Made by a program: the position numbers and the translations under genes. Shown one piece after another: positions 1 to 8,898 of a DNA stretch of 64,000 bases. How positions within the stretch are numbered: the first letter of the stretch is position 1; the number at the start of each line of letters is the position of its first letter. The stretch spans positions 62,001-126,000 of the forward strand of contig NZ_CADIKL010000002.1 of the NCBI RefSeq assembly GCF_902859945.1, read 5' to 3'. Source of the DNA: Paraburkholderia caffeinitolerans. Lineage in GTDB: Bacteria > Pseudomonadota > Gammaproteobacteria > Burkholderiales > Burkholderiaceae. The notes under the pieces were generated by a model. The model worked only from the letters and a program-made list of their open reading frames with translations. It was not told the DNA's origin and searched no databases.

Positions 1-47
1 TCCGGATTCGCGCACGCTCCCGGTATTCAGAGTGGCGGGTAGGCGAA

Positions 48-2861
48 CTACGAAGTTTCGCCGGACCCCGGATGCGCATTGCGGATCAGCGCGACCGCTT
101 CATCGCGGCTCGACACCCGGAGCTTGCCGTAGATGTTTTTCAGGTGCCACTTGACGGTTTCGGGCGAGATCGACAGCGCCCGCGCGATGCGCTTGTTCGG
201 AATCGCATGCATGAGCAGCCGGACGATTTCGGTTTCCCGTTCGCTGAGCAGATCGAGCCCGCTGGCCTGCTGGCGCGATTCGCCGGGCCGCTGCGTGCCT
301 GCGCCAGCGGACGCGGGCACGGCGTGCACAGCGAGATGGGCGGCCTGCAGGCGGCTCGCGTAAAACGGCAGCACGGCGTCGGCCGGATCGGACGGCGCGG
401 CATCGACGATCAGCGTGAGCGCCTCTGGCCCGACGTCGAGCATGCTGCGCATGAGCCCGAGCCGATGCCCGCGCCGCAAAGCGCTGGTCGCCGCTTGCCG
501 CGCCTTGTCCACCTGCCCGCGCCGCCGGTCGACCACAGCGCCGAGCAACTGGAAATGCGCGGCGTCGCGCTGCCAGCCGTGCGCGTCGCAGACTTCGATC
601 AACTGCTGGATGCGCGCCGCCGCGCTCTCGTCCTGGCCGCCTGCGATCTCGCACAGAATCCGGCCGCGCGATGCCTGAACGGCGACTTGCGCGCGCGTGC
701 CCGGCATCGATGCATCGATACCCTCGCTCAGCGCTTCCAGACGCACGAGCAAGGCTTGCGCTTGCGTGTGCTGCCCGCATTCGAGATGCCGCTGGATCTG
801 GTCGGCGAGACTGTGCGCGATCAGCCGGTCGAGGCGATATTGCACGCCGTACTCTTCGAGCCGCTCGAGCCACGCGAACGCGTCGAGCTGGTGGCCGGCC
901 ATCCATTGCACCGCCGATAGCACACGCAGCACGCGCAGCACGGAGTCCGGAATCGACGTGCGTTCGAGCAGTTCGATCCGCTCTTCGAGCAACTGCCTTG
1001 CCGCATCGAGCTCGTTGAATTCGTAGAGCACCTCGCCCATCAGCGCGGCCGCGATGCAGGCAGCCTCGACGGCCTCGTTGCCGCGGCGGTCGGACTCCGC
1101 GAGCACGTCGCGGCAAATCCGCTCGACCTGCAGGAAGCGCCCTTCGAGCGCATAGCTCAGGCCCATCACGCAACGGCTGAAGAGCGCGCCAGCAGGCGTG
1201 CCGAGCAGCGGCGCGCCGTCGATGAACAGCGCAGGCGCCGAGGTCTGAATCTCGCGGGCGCGCTCGAAGTCGCCCTGGTGCATCGCATGCCAGGAACGCA
1301 GATTGTTGGCCCCGCCAATGCCGACGCTGTCCGCGCCGTCCGGCACCGCGAGCAGCTCGGGCACAAGCGCCGTCATGGTCTCGACGTCGTCGTAATGCAC
1401 GGCGAGCGCGCCTCGTGTGATCGCGAGCCGGAAGCGCGCGCGCCGGTCTTCGACCGGCACGTCGGCGAGCAGTTGCGGGATGCTCGCGGCACACGCGTCG
1501 AACTCGCGCGCGAAGAGCTGCAGTTGCGCCTCCAACAGCCGCAAGCCCACGCGCGAGCGAATTTCCTCAGCGGGCAAGAGACGCATGAGGCCCAGCAGCT
1601 TGCGCAGTTCGCCGCGCAGGCGCAACTGCTGCGCCACTTCGAGCACGAGATCCGCAGCCGCCGCCGCGTCGCCTGCCAGCACCGCATGGCGGACCGCGTC
1701 GTCGGGCTTGCCATGCTCGCGGAACCAGACCCACGCCGCGCGCTGAACGGCGCGCTGGCGCGCCGCGTCCCATTCGCGAAAGCGCAGCAGCAGCGTTTCC
1801 CTGAAGAGCGGATTGAAGCGATACCACGTCGTGCCGCCGGCCTCGCCCATCGACTCGACAAACAGATGATCGCCTTCGAGCCGCGCCAGCATCGCGAGCG
1901 CGCGGTCGTGGTGCCCGTCTTGCGCGCCGTTGGTCGTGAGCGCGACCGTGAGCGACGCGCAGAACGTCGTGCAGCTCGCCAGCGCGACGAGCGCGTCGAC
2001 TTCGACATCGGCGAGGCGCGCGAGCACCTCGCGCTCGAAATATTCCGCATAGCCGCGCGCGTCGAGCAAATGGCTGCGCGTGAGTTGCGGCGCGGCTTCG
2101 CCATCCTTCGCGCCACGGTTGCGCTCCAGATGCACGGAGAGCAGTTGCAGGCCGGCCACCCAGCCATCGGTGAGCTCGTGCATTCGGCGCGCGTCGCGCC
2201 GGCTGACCTCGCCGAGCTGAGCCTTCAGGAATGCTTCGGATTCGGCGGCCGTGAAGCGCAGCTCGCGCATGCCCAGTTCGAGCGCCAGGCCGCGATCGCG
2301 CAGCCGGCCTAGCGAGACCGGAATCGCCGCGCGCGAAGCCATGGCGAGATGAAAATTGGCCGGCGCGTAGTCGAGCAGCCACTGCAGCGTTTCGTGAATG
2401 CCGGGGTCGGTGACGCAATGGAGGTCGTCGAGTATCAGTACGAGATGCTGCGTGCGGCGGCTGATGCCGCTCACGAGCGCGATCAGGGCGCGCTCGGTTG
2501 CCTCCTCGTCCTTGCCGCGCCCGGCCAGCAGGGCTGCCTCGCGCACGATCTCCTGATCGACCTGACCGATGCTCGTGATCAGATCGTCGAGCCAGCGCGA
2601 CAGATCGTTGTCTTCCGCCGAAAGCGTGAGCCACGCCACGTCGAAGCTGAACGGCAGCAACGCCTGATACCAGGCGCCGAGCAGCGAAGTCTTGCCGGAG
2701 CCGGCCGCGCCTTCGAGCACCACGCAATTGTGGCGGCGCGCTTCGGTCATCTGCGCGAGCAGGCGCTCGCGGCCGACGACACGCGTGTTGCGCCTTGGCG
2801 GACGCAGCCGCTGATTGACATCGGATGTCTCGAAACCAGGCGCGGTCTGGGAAGAATCCAT
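48..2861 (-). CDS. MalT-type ATP-dependent LuxR-family transcriptional regulator
   Basis: Large (937 aa) STAND/MalT-like regulator. A Walker A loop (GAAGSGKT, residues 51-58) and a Walker B (LILDDLH, about 142-148) form the N-terminal NTPase. A long helical, TPR-like middle follows, and the last ~65 residues are a LuxR HTH (LSERETEIVRLL...NKRIARALSISPETVKWHL). Such proteins usually bind ATP and a small inducer, oligomerise and activate transcription. It lies just downstream of, and on the same strand as, the CoA-ligase gene, so control of aromatic-acid use is a reasonable guess. The frame is open to 3005, but a TACAAT -10-like box at 2962-2967 makes starts at 2936 or 2861 more likely. I chose 2861, where the conserved part begins soon after; neither start has a clear ribosome site. 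Confidence 0.85.
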   Translation of the reverse strand: MDSSQTAPGFETSDVNQRLRPPRRNTRVVGRERLLAQMTEARRHNCVVLEGAAGSGKTSLLGAWYQALLPFSFDVAWLTLSAEDNDLSRWLDDLITSIGQVDQEIVREAALLAGRGKDEEATERALIALVSGISRRTQHLVLILDDLHCVTDPGIHETLQWLLDYAPANFHLAMASRAAIPVSLGRLRDRGLALELGMRELRFTAAESEAFLKAQLGEVSRRDARRMHELTDGWVAGLQLLSVHLERNRGAKDGEAAPQLTRSHLLDARGYAEYFEREVLARLADVEVDALVALASCTTFCASLTVALTTNGAQDGHHDRALAMLARLEGDHLFVESMGEAGGTTWYRFNPLFRETLLLRFREWDAARQRAVQRAAWVWFREHGKPDDAVRHAVLAGDAAAAADLVLEVAQQLRLRGELRKLLGLMRLLPAEEIRSRVGLRLLEAQLQLFAREFDACAASIPQLLADVPVEDRRARFRLAITRGALAVHYDDVETMTALVPELLAVPDGADSVGIGGANNLRSWHAMHQGDFERAREIQTSAPALFIDGAPLLGTPAGALFSRCVMGLSYALEGRFLQVERICRDVLAESDRRGNEAVEAACIAAALMGEVLYEFNELDAARQLLEERIELLERTSIPDSVLRVLRVLSAVQWMAGHQLDAFAWLERLEEYGVQYRLDRLIAHSLADQIQRHLECGQHTQAQALLVRLEALSEGIDASMPGTRAQVAVQASRGRILCEIAGGQDESAAARIQQLIEVCDAHGWQRDAAHFQLLGAVVDRRRGQVDKARQAATSALRRGHRLGLMRSMLDVGPEALTLIVDAAPSDPADAVLPFYASRLQAAHLAVHAVPASAGAGTQRPGESRQQASGLDLLSERETEIVRLLMHAIPNKRIARALSISPETVKWHLKNIYGKLRVSSRDEAVALIRNAHPGSGETS

Positions 2862-2944
2862 GTGGACGAAGGCAGGAGCAGTGAGGGTGTGCGAACCAGC
2901 GATGCCAGCGCGCGCACCGATGCGCGCGGCAGTCATCCCATGGC

Positions 2945-2973
2945 GGGGGTCACTGTACTGGATTGTAACCCCC
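2945..2973 (-). promoter_or_regulatory. Hyphenated dyad over a -10-like box before the MalT-type regulator
   Basis: GGGGGTCAC and GTAACCCCC form an inverted repeat with 8 of 9 pairs and an 11-nt spacer. On the minus strand the dyad contains TACAAT, a good -10 candidate for the regulator gene. It could be an autoregulatory operator or a weak hairpin ending the upstream ligase transcript. There is no T tract, so I favour an operator. Confidence 0.4.
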
Positions 2974-3025
2974 AGACACAGGGCGGCGGCGGCCGGACGG
3001 TGCACGCCCGCGAGCGCTCACTGCC

Positions 3026-4912
3026 TCAGCGAGCGCAAGCGACATGGGCCGCGGGACCGTCCTCGAACAGCACCTCGATCAGATCGGCTCGGCGCGCGCG
3101 GCACGCGGCCTGGTTGACATAGCCTTTGTCGGCGATTTCATTGGCCTCGATCGACGGCGGCTCGGCCATCAGCAGCACACGCCCGATAAAGAGACTCGCG
3201 CCCGTTTCCGGCTGCGCGCGCAGGCGTTCGGCCAGCGCTGCGACCACGAGCGGATGCCGCACGAGCGTTGCCGTGTCGAGTTCGCCGAGTTCGGGCGCGA
3301 GGCGTCGCAAGGCCGCGACGTTCGGCCATGCGAGCGCGGCGACATAGTCGCGGTCATGTCCGCAGATCACGGCGTCCGTGAGGAGCGGGCTGCATCGATC
3401 CAGCAGCGCGAGTCGCACCTGGCCCACGCGCACCCATGTGCCGTTCATGAGCTTGAAGTCCTCGGAGATGCGTCCGGCGTACAGCAGACCCTTCGCGGGG
3501 TCGCCCGGGTCGGCGAGCCGCACGGCGTCGCCGAAGCGGAAGTACCGCTCGTCGTCGAACGCGCCGGCATTCAGCGCGGGCGCATCCAGATAGCCGCCGA
3601 AAATCGAGCCGCCGCGGATGCGAATCTCGTAGCGCCCGTCGTCGCCCGCGAGGGGCACGAGCTTGACCTCGATGCCGGGGCCCGGCACGCCGATGTTGCC
3701 GAGTATGTCCGAGGGCGCCGCCAGGTACGTGCCCATGCCGTTCGTCTCGGTGGCGCCGAGCGAGGTGCGAAACGCAATGCGCTCGCCGACCGTGCGCGCG
3801 GCCACGCGCTGGATGCGTTCCCAGACATCGCGCGGAAGACTGGCTCCGCCGTAGCCGAAGCTGACGAGCCGCGAGAACAGCTTCCGCGCGAGCGTTTCGT
3901 CGCGCTCGAGCGCCTGGGCAAGCATCGCGAACGCGGCTGGGGCGCTGCTGAAGGTGGTCGGCGAAACGTCCTGCAAGTTGCGCAGCGTGCGCTCGAAACG
4001 CCCCGGCTGAGGCAACCCGTCGTCGATGAAGTGGCTCCCGCCCGTCACCATCGCACGCCCGAAGGACAGCACGCCGCCCATCGTGTGGTGCCACGGCATC
4101 CAGTCGAGATACACGGGCTGCGGGACGGCCAGCGGGCTGAACAGGTAGGCGAAATAGGCCGTGGCGTCCTTCAGGTTGCCGTAACTCATGGGCACGGCCT
4201 TCGGGGCGCCAGTGGAGCCCGAGGTGAACAGCATGCGAACCGTGTCGGTCGGCTGGATGGCCGCGCGCGCGCTGGCGAGCACGGCGGCGCGCGCCGGCGT
4301 CAGTTCCGTCGACGCAAGCGTCGACCAGGCCAGGCGATCATCGGTGGCGCCGCTCACGGCGATGACGGGAAGCTCGGGCGCGCCGGGCGCCGTAATCGCC
4401 GTGACAGCCGCATCGAAAGCGGCCCGGTCCTGCACGAAGAGCGCTGCCGGGCGCACGTGATCGAACACGCTTTTCAGTCTCACGAAATCGCGGCCCGCCT
4501 TCGAGTACGCCGGTGAGACGGGCGCGGTAGGCACGCCCGCATACTCGGCCGCGAGCAGCAACAGCGCCTGCTCGATGGAGTTGCCCGAAAGCAGCATGAG
4601 CGGACGCTGGGGGCCGAGGCCGAGGTTGAGCAGCGCCACGGCGACCGCCCTCACCTGAGTCCAGAGCGCGGCCCAGGTGATCGAGCGCCACTCGCCAGCG
4701 GCATCGCGCTCGCTGAACGCGGGCGCCGTGCCGCGCTCCCGCGCCCACCACGCCGCGAAATCGACGAAGCCGTTTTGCGGCACCGCCGGCGCGGGCGGCG
4801 ACGAGAGGAGCAGCGTGCCGTCGGCGAGCGCGCGCACGTCCGTGCGCCAGCCCGGCATTTCGACAGGACGATACCGTGGCACTGGCGTGTTCTCGAGGGT
4901 GGGGTGGGGCAC
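3026..4912 (-). CDS. Feruloyl-CoA synthase-like AMP-dependent acyl-CoA ligase
   Basis: A 628-residue ANL-superfamily adenylating enzyme that should activate an aromatic acid to its CoA thioester through an acyl-AMP. The AMP-binding signature MLFTSGSTGAPKAVPMSYGN and the late motif with YLDAP...FRFGDAV are present. The N-terminal block (TLLLSSPPAP...NGFVDFAAWWAREr-like) and the overall length resemble feruloyl-CoA synthases (Fcs) rather than short 4CL or acetyl-CoA synthetases. The start is GTG at 4912, with AAGGAG eight bases upstream. No enoyl-CoA hydratase/aldolase (Ech) or vanillin dehydrogenase follows; the next gene is the MalT-type regulator. The exact acid (ferulate, coumarate or other) cannot be read from the sequence. 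Confidence 0.8.
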   Translation of the reverse strand: MPHPTLENTPVPRYRPVEMPGWRTDVRALADGTLLLSSPPAPAVPQNGFVDFAAWWARERGTAPAFSERDAAGEWRSITWAALWTQVRAVAVALLNLGLGPQRPLMLLSGNSIEQALLLLAAEYAGVPTAPVSPAYSKAGRDFVRLKSVFDHVRPAALFVQDRAAFDAAVTAITAPGAPELPVIAVSGATDDRLAWSTLASTELTPARAAVLASARAAIQPTDTVRMLFTSGSTGAPKAVPMSYGNLKDATAYFAYLFSPLAVPQPVYLDWMPWHHTMGGVLSFGRAMVTGGSHFIDDGLPQPGRFERTLRNLQDVSPTTFSSAPAAFAMLAQALERDETLARKLFSRLVSFGYGGASLPRDVWERIQRVAARTVGERIAFRTSLGATETNGMGTYLAAPSDILGNIGVPGPGIEVKLVPLAGDDGRYEIRIRGGSIFGGYLDAPALNAGAFDDERYFRFGDAVRLADPGDPAKGLLYAGRISEDFKLMNGTWVRVGQVRLALLDRCSPLLTDAVICGHDRDYVAALAWPNVAALRRLAPELGELDTATLVRHPLVVAALAERLRAQPETGASLFIGRVLLMAEPPSIEANEIADKGYVNQAACRARRADLIEVLFEDGPAAHVACAR

Positions 4913-5039
4913 GCTGCTGTCTCCTTGGAATATGGGCGGCTTTGCCGACCTGTTACTTAGGAAAGAGTGTAGGGAACACCACCCCGCCGCACACCTCCCC
5001 GCGGCGAGGGGCTACGCGGGCCCACTCGCAGTCCGGGAC

Positions 5040-5381
5040 TCAATGCCCGCTGTAGATCGACCGCACATCAGTGCTCGCCGTGGCCTGGCCGCCCGCGTCC
5101 GAACTGCCCGACATCGTGACGCCGCCCACCGCGCCAACGCCCGGCTTCGCCTGCTCTTGTGCGACGACGGCCTCGGCATGCTGGATGTCGTCCGGATAAG
5201 CGTTATCGGCCGCCACAGGACGATATCCGGCCTGCTCGACGCGGACGAGATCGGCGCGAACCTCGGCGCGCGTGACAGGGCCGTTGGTGCTGGACGTGAT
5301 GGCGGCGTTCGACTGGGCAAATGCGTAAACCGGAGCGGCGAGCGCGCAGGAAACGAACAGTGCGGAAATGAGTGCTTTCAT
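5040..5381 (-). CDS. DUF4148 small exported protein
   Basis: A 113-residue protein starting MKALISALFVSCALAAPVYA, a clear Sec signal peptide with cleavage near AFA. The mature part (VTRAEVRADLVRVEQAGYRP...YPDDIQ) is the DUF4148 signature common in Burkholderiaceae. Function unknown; the location should be periplasmic. I chose the start at 5381 because the signal peptide begins there and AAAGGTGA lies just upstream; the frame extends to 5492 with unlikely protein. It is divergent from the RND efflux operon, and the large dyad at 5520-5583 lies between them, so it may be co-regulated. Confidence 0.8.
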   Translation of the reverse strand: MKALISALFVSCALAAPVYAFAQSNAAITSSTNGPVTRAEVRADLVRVEQAGYRPVAADNAYPDDIQHAEAVVAQEQAKPGVGAVGGVTMSGSSDAGGQATASTDVRSIYSGH

Positions 5382-5519
5382 GATGTTCACCTTTGCATGG
5401 GTTTGCATGTGTGGCTGCTGCATCGGGGGTTGAGGCAGCTTCGGCCCGCCTTCGAAAGAACCGGTGCGCCGATTCCCGCGAAAGTTGTCCACATTCTGGT
5501 GAACCGGCGCTGACCCGAA

Positions 5520-5583
5520 GCTGACCCGCGCATTACGACTTTGTTATCTGCGCAGATAACAGATTCGTAATGTGCGGGTCAGC
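5520..5583. promoter_or_regulatory. 64-bp dyad upstream of the RND efflux operon (putative operator)
   Basis: The outer arms GCTGACCCGCGCATTACGA and TCGTAATGTGCGGGTCAGC are complementary at 18 of 19 positions. They surround an inner perfect 20-bp palindrome TGTTATCTGCGCAGATAACA. Each half therefore reads roughly CATTACGANNNTGTTATCTG. It sits 106 bp before the pump start and between divergent genes, so an operator for the efflux genes is likely. The two-component regulator at 14.1-14.8 kb is the nearest candidate binder (inference). Confidence 0.6.
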
Positions 5584-5688
5584 ACGAGGTAAGCGCCCCA
5601 TTCCGATACTTGCGTCCATCACGCCGCCCGTTGCCGATGGGCGGACCCGTCCCAGCGTCAGCCCCACCCTCACCGACCGGACACCTCC

Positions 5689-8600
5689 ATGTGGATCGTC
5701 AAACTGGCCCTCAAGCGCCCCTACACGTTCATCGTGCTCGCCGTGCTGCTTTTCATCCTCGGGCCGCTCGCGATCATGCGCACGCCAACCGACATTTTTC
5801 CGGACATCGACATCCCGGTCGTCAGCATCGTGTGGACGTACAGCGGCTTTTCGGCCGAGGATATGGCGCATCGCATCACCTCGAACTACGAGCGCGCGCT
5901 CACCTCGGACGTCGACGACATCGAGCACATCGAATCGCAGTCGCTTAACGGCGTGTCGGTCGTGAAGGTGTTTTTTCATCCGGGCGCAGACATCAACCGT
6001 GCGATTGCCGAAGCGGCCTCGAACTCCGCGTCGATCCTGCGCGTTCTACCGCCCGGCACCCTGCCGCCGAACATCATCACCTACAGCGCTTCGACGGTGC
6101 CGGTGCTGCAACTCGGCCTCTCCAGCAACACGCTGCCCGAGCAGTCGCTCTACGACCTCGGCAACAGCTTCATCCGCACGCAGCTCGCCACGGTACAAGG
6201 CGCGGCGGTGCCGCTGCCCTATGGCGGCAAGGTCCGCCAGATCATGGTGCAGCTCGATCCCAAGGCACTGCAGGCGAAGGGCCTCGCGCCCATCGACGTC
6301 GTGAACGCCGTGAACGCGCAGAACCTGATCCTGCCCGGCGGCACAGCGAAGATCGGCACACGCGAATACAACGTGGAGATGAACGGCAGCACGCAGACCG
6401 TGGCCGCGCTCAACGACTTGCCCATCAAGATCGTGAACGGCAGCATGGTCTACGTGCGCGACGTCGCGCATGTGATCGATGGCTATGCGCCGCAGACCAA
6501 CATCGTGCGCGCGGACGGCAAGCGCGCCGCGCTGCTCACCGTGCAGAAAACCGGCAGCGCCTCCACGCTCACGATCATTCAGCAAGTTAAAGCGATGCTG
6601 CCGAAGATTGCGGCAGGCCTGCCCAGTGCGCTCAAGATCACGCCGCTCTCCGACCAGTCGCTGTTCGTGAAGTCCGCCATTTCGGGCGTGGTGCGCGAAG
6701 CGCTGATTGCCGCGAGCCTCACGGCCGCGATGATCCTGCTATTTCTCGGCAGCTGGCGGGCTACGCTCATCATTGCGGTGACGATTCCGCTTTCCGTGCT
6801 TACCTCGCTGATCGCGCTTTCGGCGCTGGGCCAGACCATCAACATCATGACGCTCGGCGGGCTCGCACTCGCGGTGGGCATCCTGGTGGACGACGCCACG
6901 GTCGCGATTGAGAACATCACGCACCACCTCGAACGCGGCGCGCCGCTGCATGACGCGATCCTCGACGGCTCGGGCGAGATTGCCGTGCCGACCTTTGTTT
7001 CGACGCTCTCGATCTGCATCGTGTTCGTGCCGATGTTCCTGCTTACGGGCGTCGCGCACTATCTGTTCGTGCCGATGGCGCAAGCCGTGGTGTTCGCGAT
7101 GTGCGCCTCGTACTTCTTCTCGCGCACGCTGATTCCCACGCTTTCGATGTACTTGTTGCGCGCGCAATCGAAAAACCCGACACCCGCGCGAGGATTCGCG
7201 GGCAAGCTGAGCGGCTTCCAGCGCGGATTCGAAAGGCGCTTCGAGGCCGTGCGCAATCGCTACCACGCCATGCTTTCGGGCGCCATCGCCCAGCGCCGCC
7301 GCTTTGTCGTGAGCTGGCTCGCGATCTGCCTGGGTTCGCTCGCGCTCGTGCCGTTCATGGGGCGCGACTTCTTCCCCGCCATCGACTCCGGCGAGATCCG
7401 TCTGCATCTGCGCGCGCCCACCGGCACGCGCATCGAGGAAACCGCTCGTATCACCGACGAAGTCGAAGCGAAGATTCGCACCGTGATCCCCGCCGCCGAA
7501 CAGGCTTCGGTGCTCGACAACATCGGACTGCCGGTGAGCGGCATCAATCTCACCTACGACTCGTCCGATCCGATCGGCCCCGAGGACGCCGACATTCTCA
7601 TCACGCTCGCGCCGAAGCACCCGCCCACCGCGCAATACGTCGCGCAGCTGCGCAACGTGCTCGATGCGTCGTTTCCGGGCGTGACCTTCTCGTTTTTGCC
7701 CGCGGACATCGTGAGCCAGATCCTCAACTTCGGGTTGCCCGCGCCCATCGACGTGCAGATCGTGGGCAACAAGCTCGCGCAGAACCGCGTGGTGGCGAAC
7801 CGCCTGCTCGACCAGATGCGCGGCGTGCGCGGGCTCGTGGATGCGCGCATCCAGCAGCCCGGCGACGAACCCACGCTCAACGTGAACGTCGACCGCACCA
7901 AAGCCATGCAAGCTGGCCTCACGCAGCGCGACGTCGCGCAGAACCTGCTGATCGCACTCTCGGGCAGCTCGCAGACCACACCGAACTTCTGGCTTGATCC
8001 GAAGAACGGTGTGAGTTATCCGCTCATGGCGATGGTGCCGCAATACGACATCCATTCGCTGCAAACGCTCGCCAACGTGCCCATCACCACGCAGTCGGTC
8101 ACCGCCAATCCGCAGAACCTGCTTGGTACGCTCGGCACAGTCTCGCGCAGTGAACAGGAGGCAGTGGTCTCGCACTACAACGTGCAACCCGTGCTCGATA
8201 TTTTCGCTTCCACGCAGGGACGCGATCTCGGCGGCGTGGCCTCCGACGTGACGAAGCTCGTCAACGCCGCGCGCGCCCAACTGCCGCCGGGTTCGTCGAT
8301 CGTGGTGCGCGGCCAGGTTCAATCGATGAATGCCTCGTTCAGCGGGCTCGCACTCGGCCTCGTGTTCGCGATCGCGCTGGTCTATCTGCTGATGGTCGTG
8401 AATTTCCAATCGTGGCTCGATCCGCTCATCATCATCAGCGGCCTGCCCGCGTCGATCGCGGGCATTGCATGGATGCTGTTTGTGACGCAAACGACGCTCT
8501 CAGTGCCTGCGCTCACGGGCACGATCCTGTGCATCGGCATTGCGACGGCCAACAGCATTCTCGTGATCAACGCCGCGCGCGAGTCGCTCGCCAGCGGCAT

Positions 8601-8889
8601 GGCGCCGCTGGCCGCCGCGCTAGACGCGGGCTTCAACCGCTTTCGCCCTGTGGTGATGACTGCGCTCGCCATGCTGATCGGCATGCTGCCGATGGCGCTC
8701 GGCCTCGGCGACGGTGGCGAGCAAAACGCGCCGCTCGGGCGTGCCGTGATCGGTGGACTCGCGATTGGCACGCTCTCGACGCTGGTGTTCGTGCCGGTCG
8801 TGTTCGGCATGGTGCACGGCTGGCTTGCGAAACGTCGTGCGGCCCGCTCGGATGATATCGAAGCCACCGAGACTACTCATATTCAATAA
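5689..8889 (+). CDS. RND efflux pump inner-membrane transporter (HAE-1/HME-like)
   Basis: A 1066-residue RND permease, the family's usual length. The N-terminal amphipathic and first membrane segment (MWIVKLALKRPYTFIVLAVLLF) is followed by porter domains. The proton-relay motif in TM4 reads VGILVDDATVAIENI with the Asp pair at D401-D402, as in drug-type (HAE-1) pumps. The C-terminal half repeats the fold. It should form the trimeric inner-membrane pump of a tripartite efflux system. It is first in an operon with its adaptor (10-base gap) and outer-membrane channel, an order (pump-adaptor-channel) less usual than adaptor-pump-channel. Substrate unknown; the linked heavy-metal-type two-component system does not by itself prove metal export. 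Confidence 0.93.
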   Translation: MWIVKLALKRPYTFIVLAVLLFILGPLAIMRTPTDIFPDIDIPVVSIVWTYSGFSAEDMAHRITSNYERALTSDVDDIEHIESQSLNGVSVVKVFFHPGADINRAIAEAASNSASILRVLPPGTLPPNIITYSASTVPVLQLGLSSNTLPEQSLYDLGNSFIRTQLATVQGAAVPLPYGGKVRQIMVQLDPKALQAKGLAPIDVVNAVNAQNLILPGGTAKIGTREYNVEMNGSTQTVAALNDLPIKIVNGSMVYVRDVAHVIDGYAPQTNIVRADGKRAALLTVQKTGSASTLTIIQQVKAMLPKIAAGLPSALKITPLSDQSLFVKSAISGVVREALIAASLTAAMILLFLGSWRATLIIAVTIPLSVLTSLIALSALGQTINIMTLGGLALAVGILVDDATVAIENITHHLERGAPLHDAILDGSGEIAVPTFVSTLSICIVFVPMFLLTGVAHYLFVPMAQAVVFAMCASYFFSRTLIPTLSMYLLRAQSKNPTPARGFAGKLSGFQRGFERRFEAVRNRYHAMLSGAIAQRRRFVVSWLAICLGSLALVPFMGRDFFPAIDSGEIRLHLRAPTGTRIEETARITDEVEAKIRTVIPAAEQASVLDNIGLPVSGINLTYDSSDPIGPEDADILITLAPKHPPTAQYVAQLRNVLDASFPGVTFSFLPADIVSQILNFGLPAPIDVQIVGNKLAQNRVVANRLLDQMRGVRGLVDARIQQPGDEPTLNVNVDRTKAMQAGLTQRDVAQNLLIALSGSSQTTPNFWLDPKNGVSYPLMAMVPQYDIHSLQTLANVPITTQSVTANPQNLLGTLGTVSRSEQEAVVSHYNVQPVLDIFASTQGRDLGGVASDVTKLVNAARAQLPPGSSIVVRGQVQSMNASFSGLALGLVFAIALVYLLMVVNFQSWLDPLIIISGLPASIAGIAWMLFVTQTTLSVPALTGTILCIGIATANSILVINAARESLASGMAPLAAALDAGFNRFRPVVMTALAMLIGMLPMALGLGDGGEQNAPLGRAVIGGLAIGTLSTLVFVPVVFGMVHGWLAKRRAARSDDIEATETTHIQ

Positions 8890-8898
8890 GGAATACAG

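Noticed and set aside
6739..8490. 583-codon minus-strand frame inside the RND pump gene
   Set aside because: Shadow of the pump coding frame; no ribosome site and a composition typical of reversed GC-rich codons.
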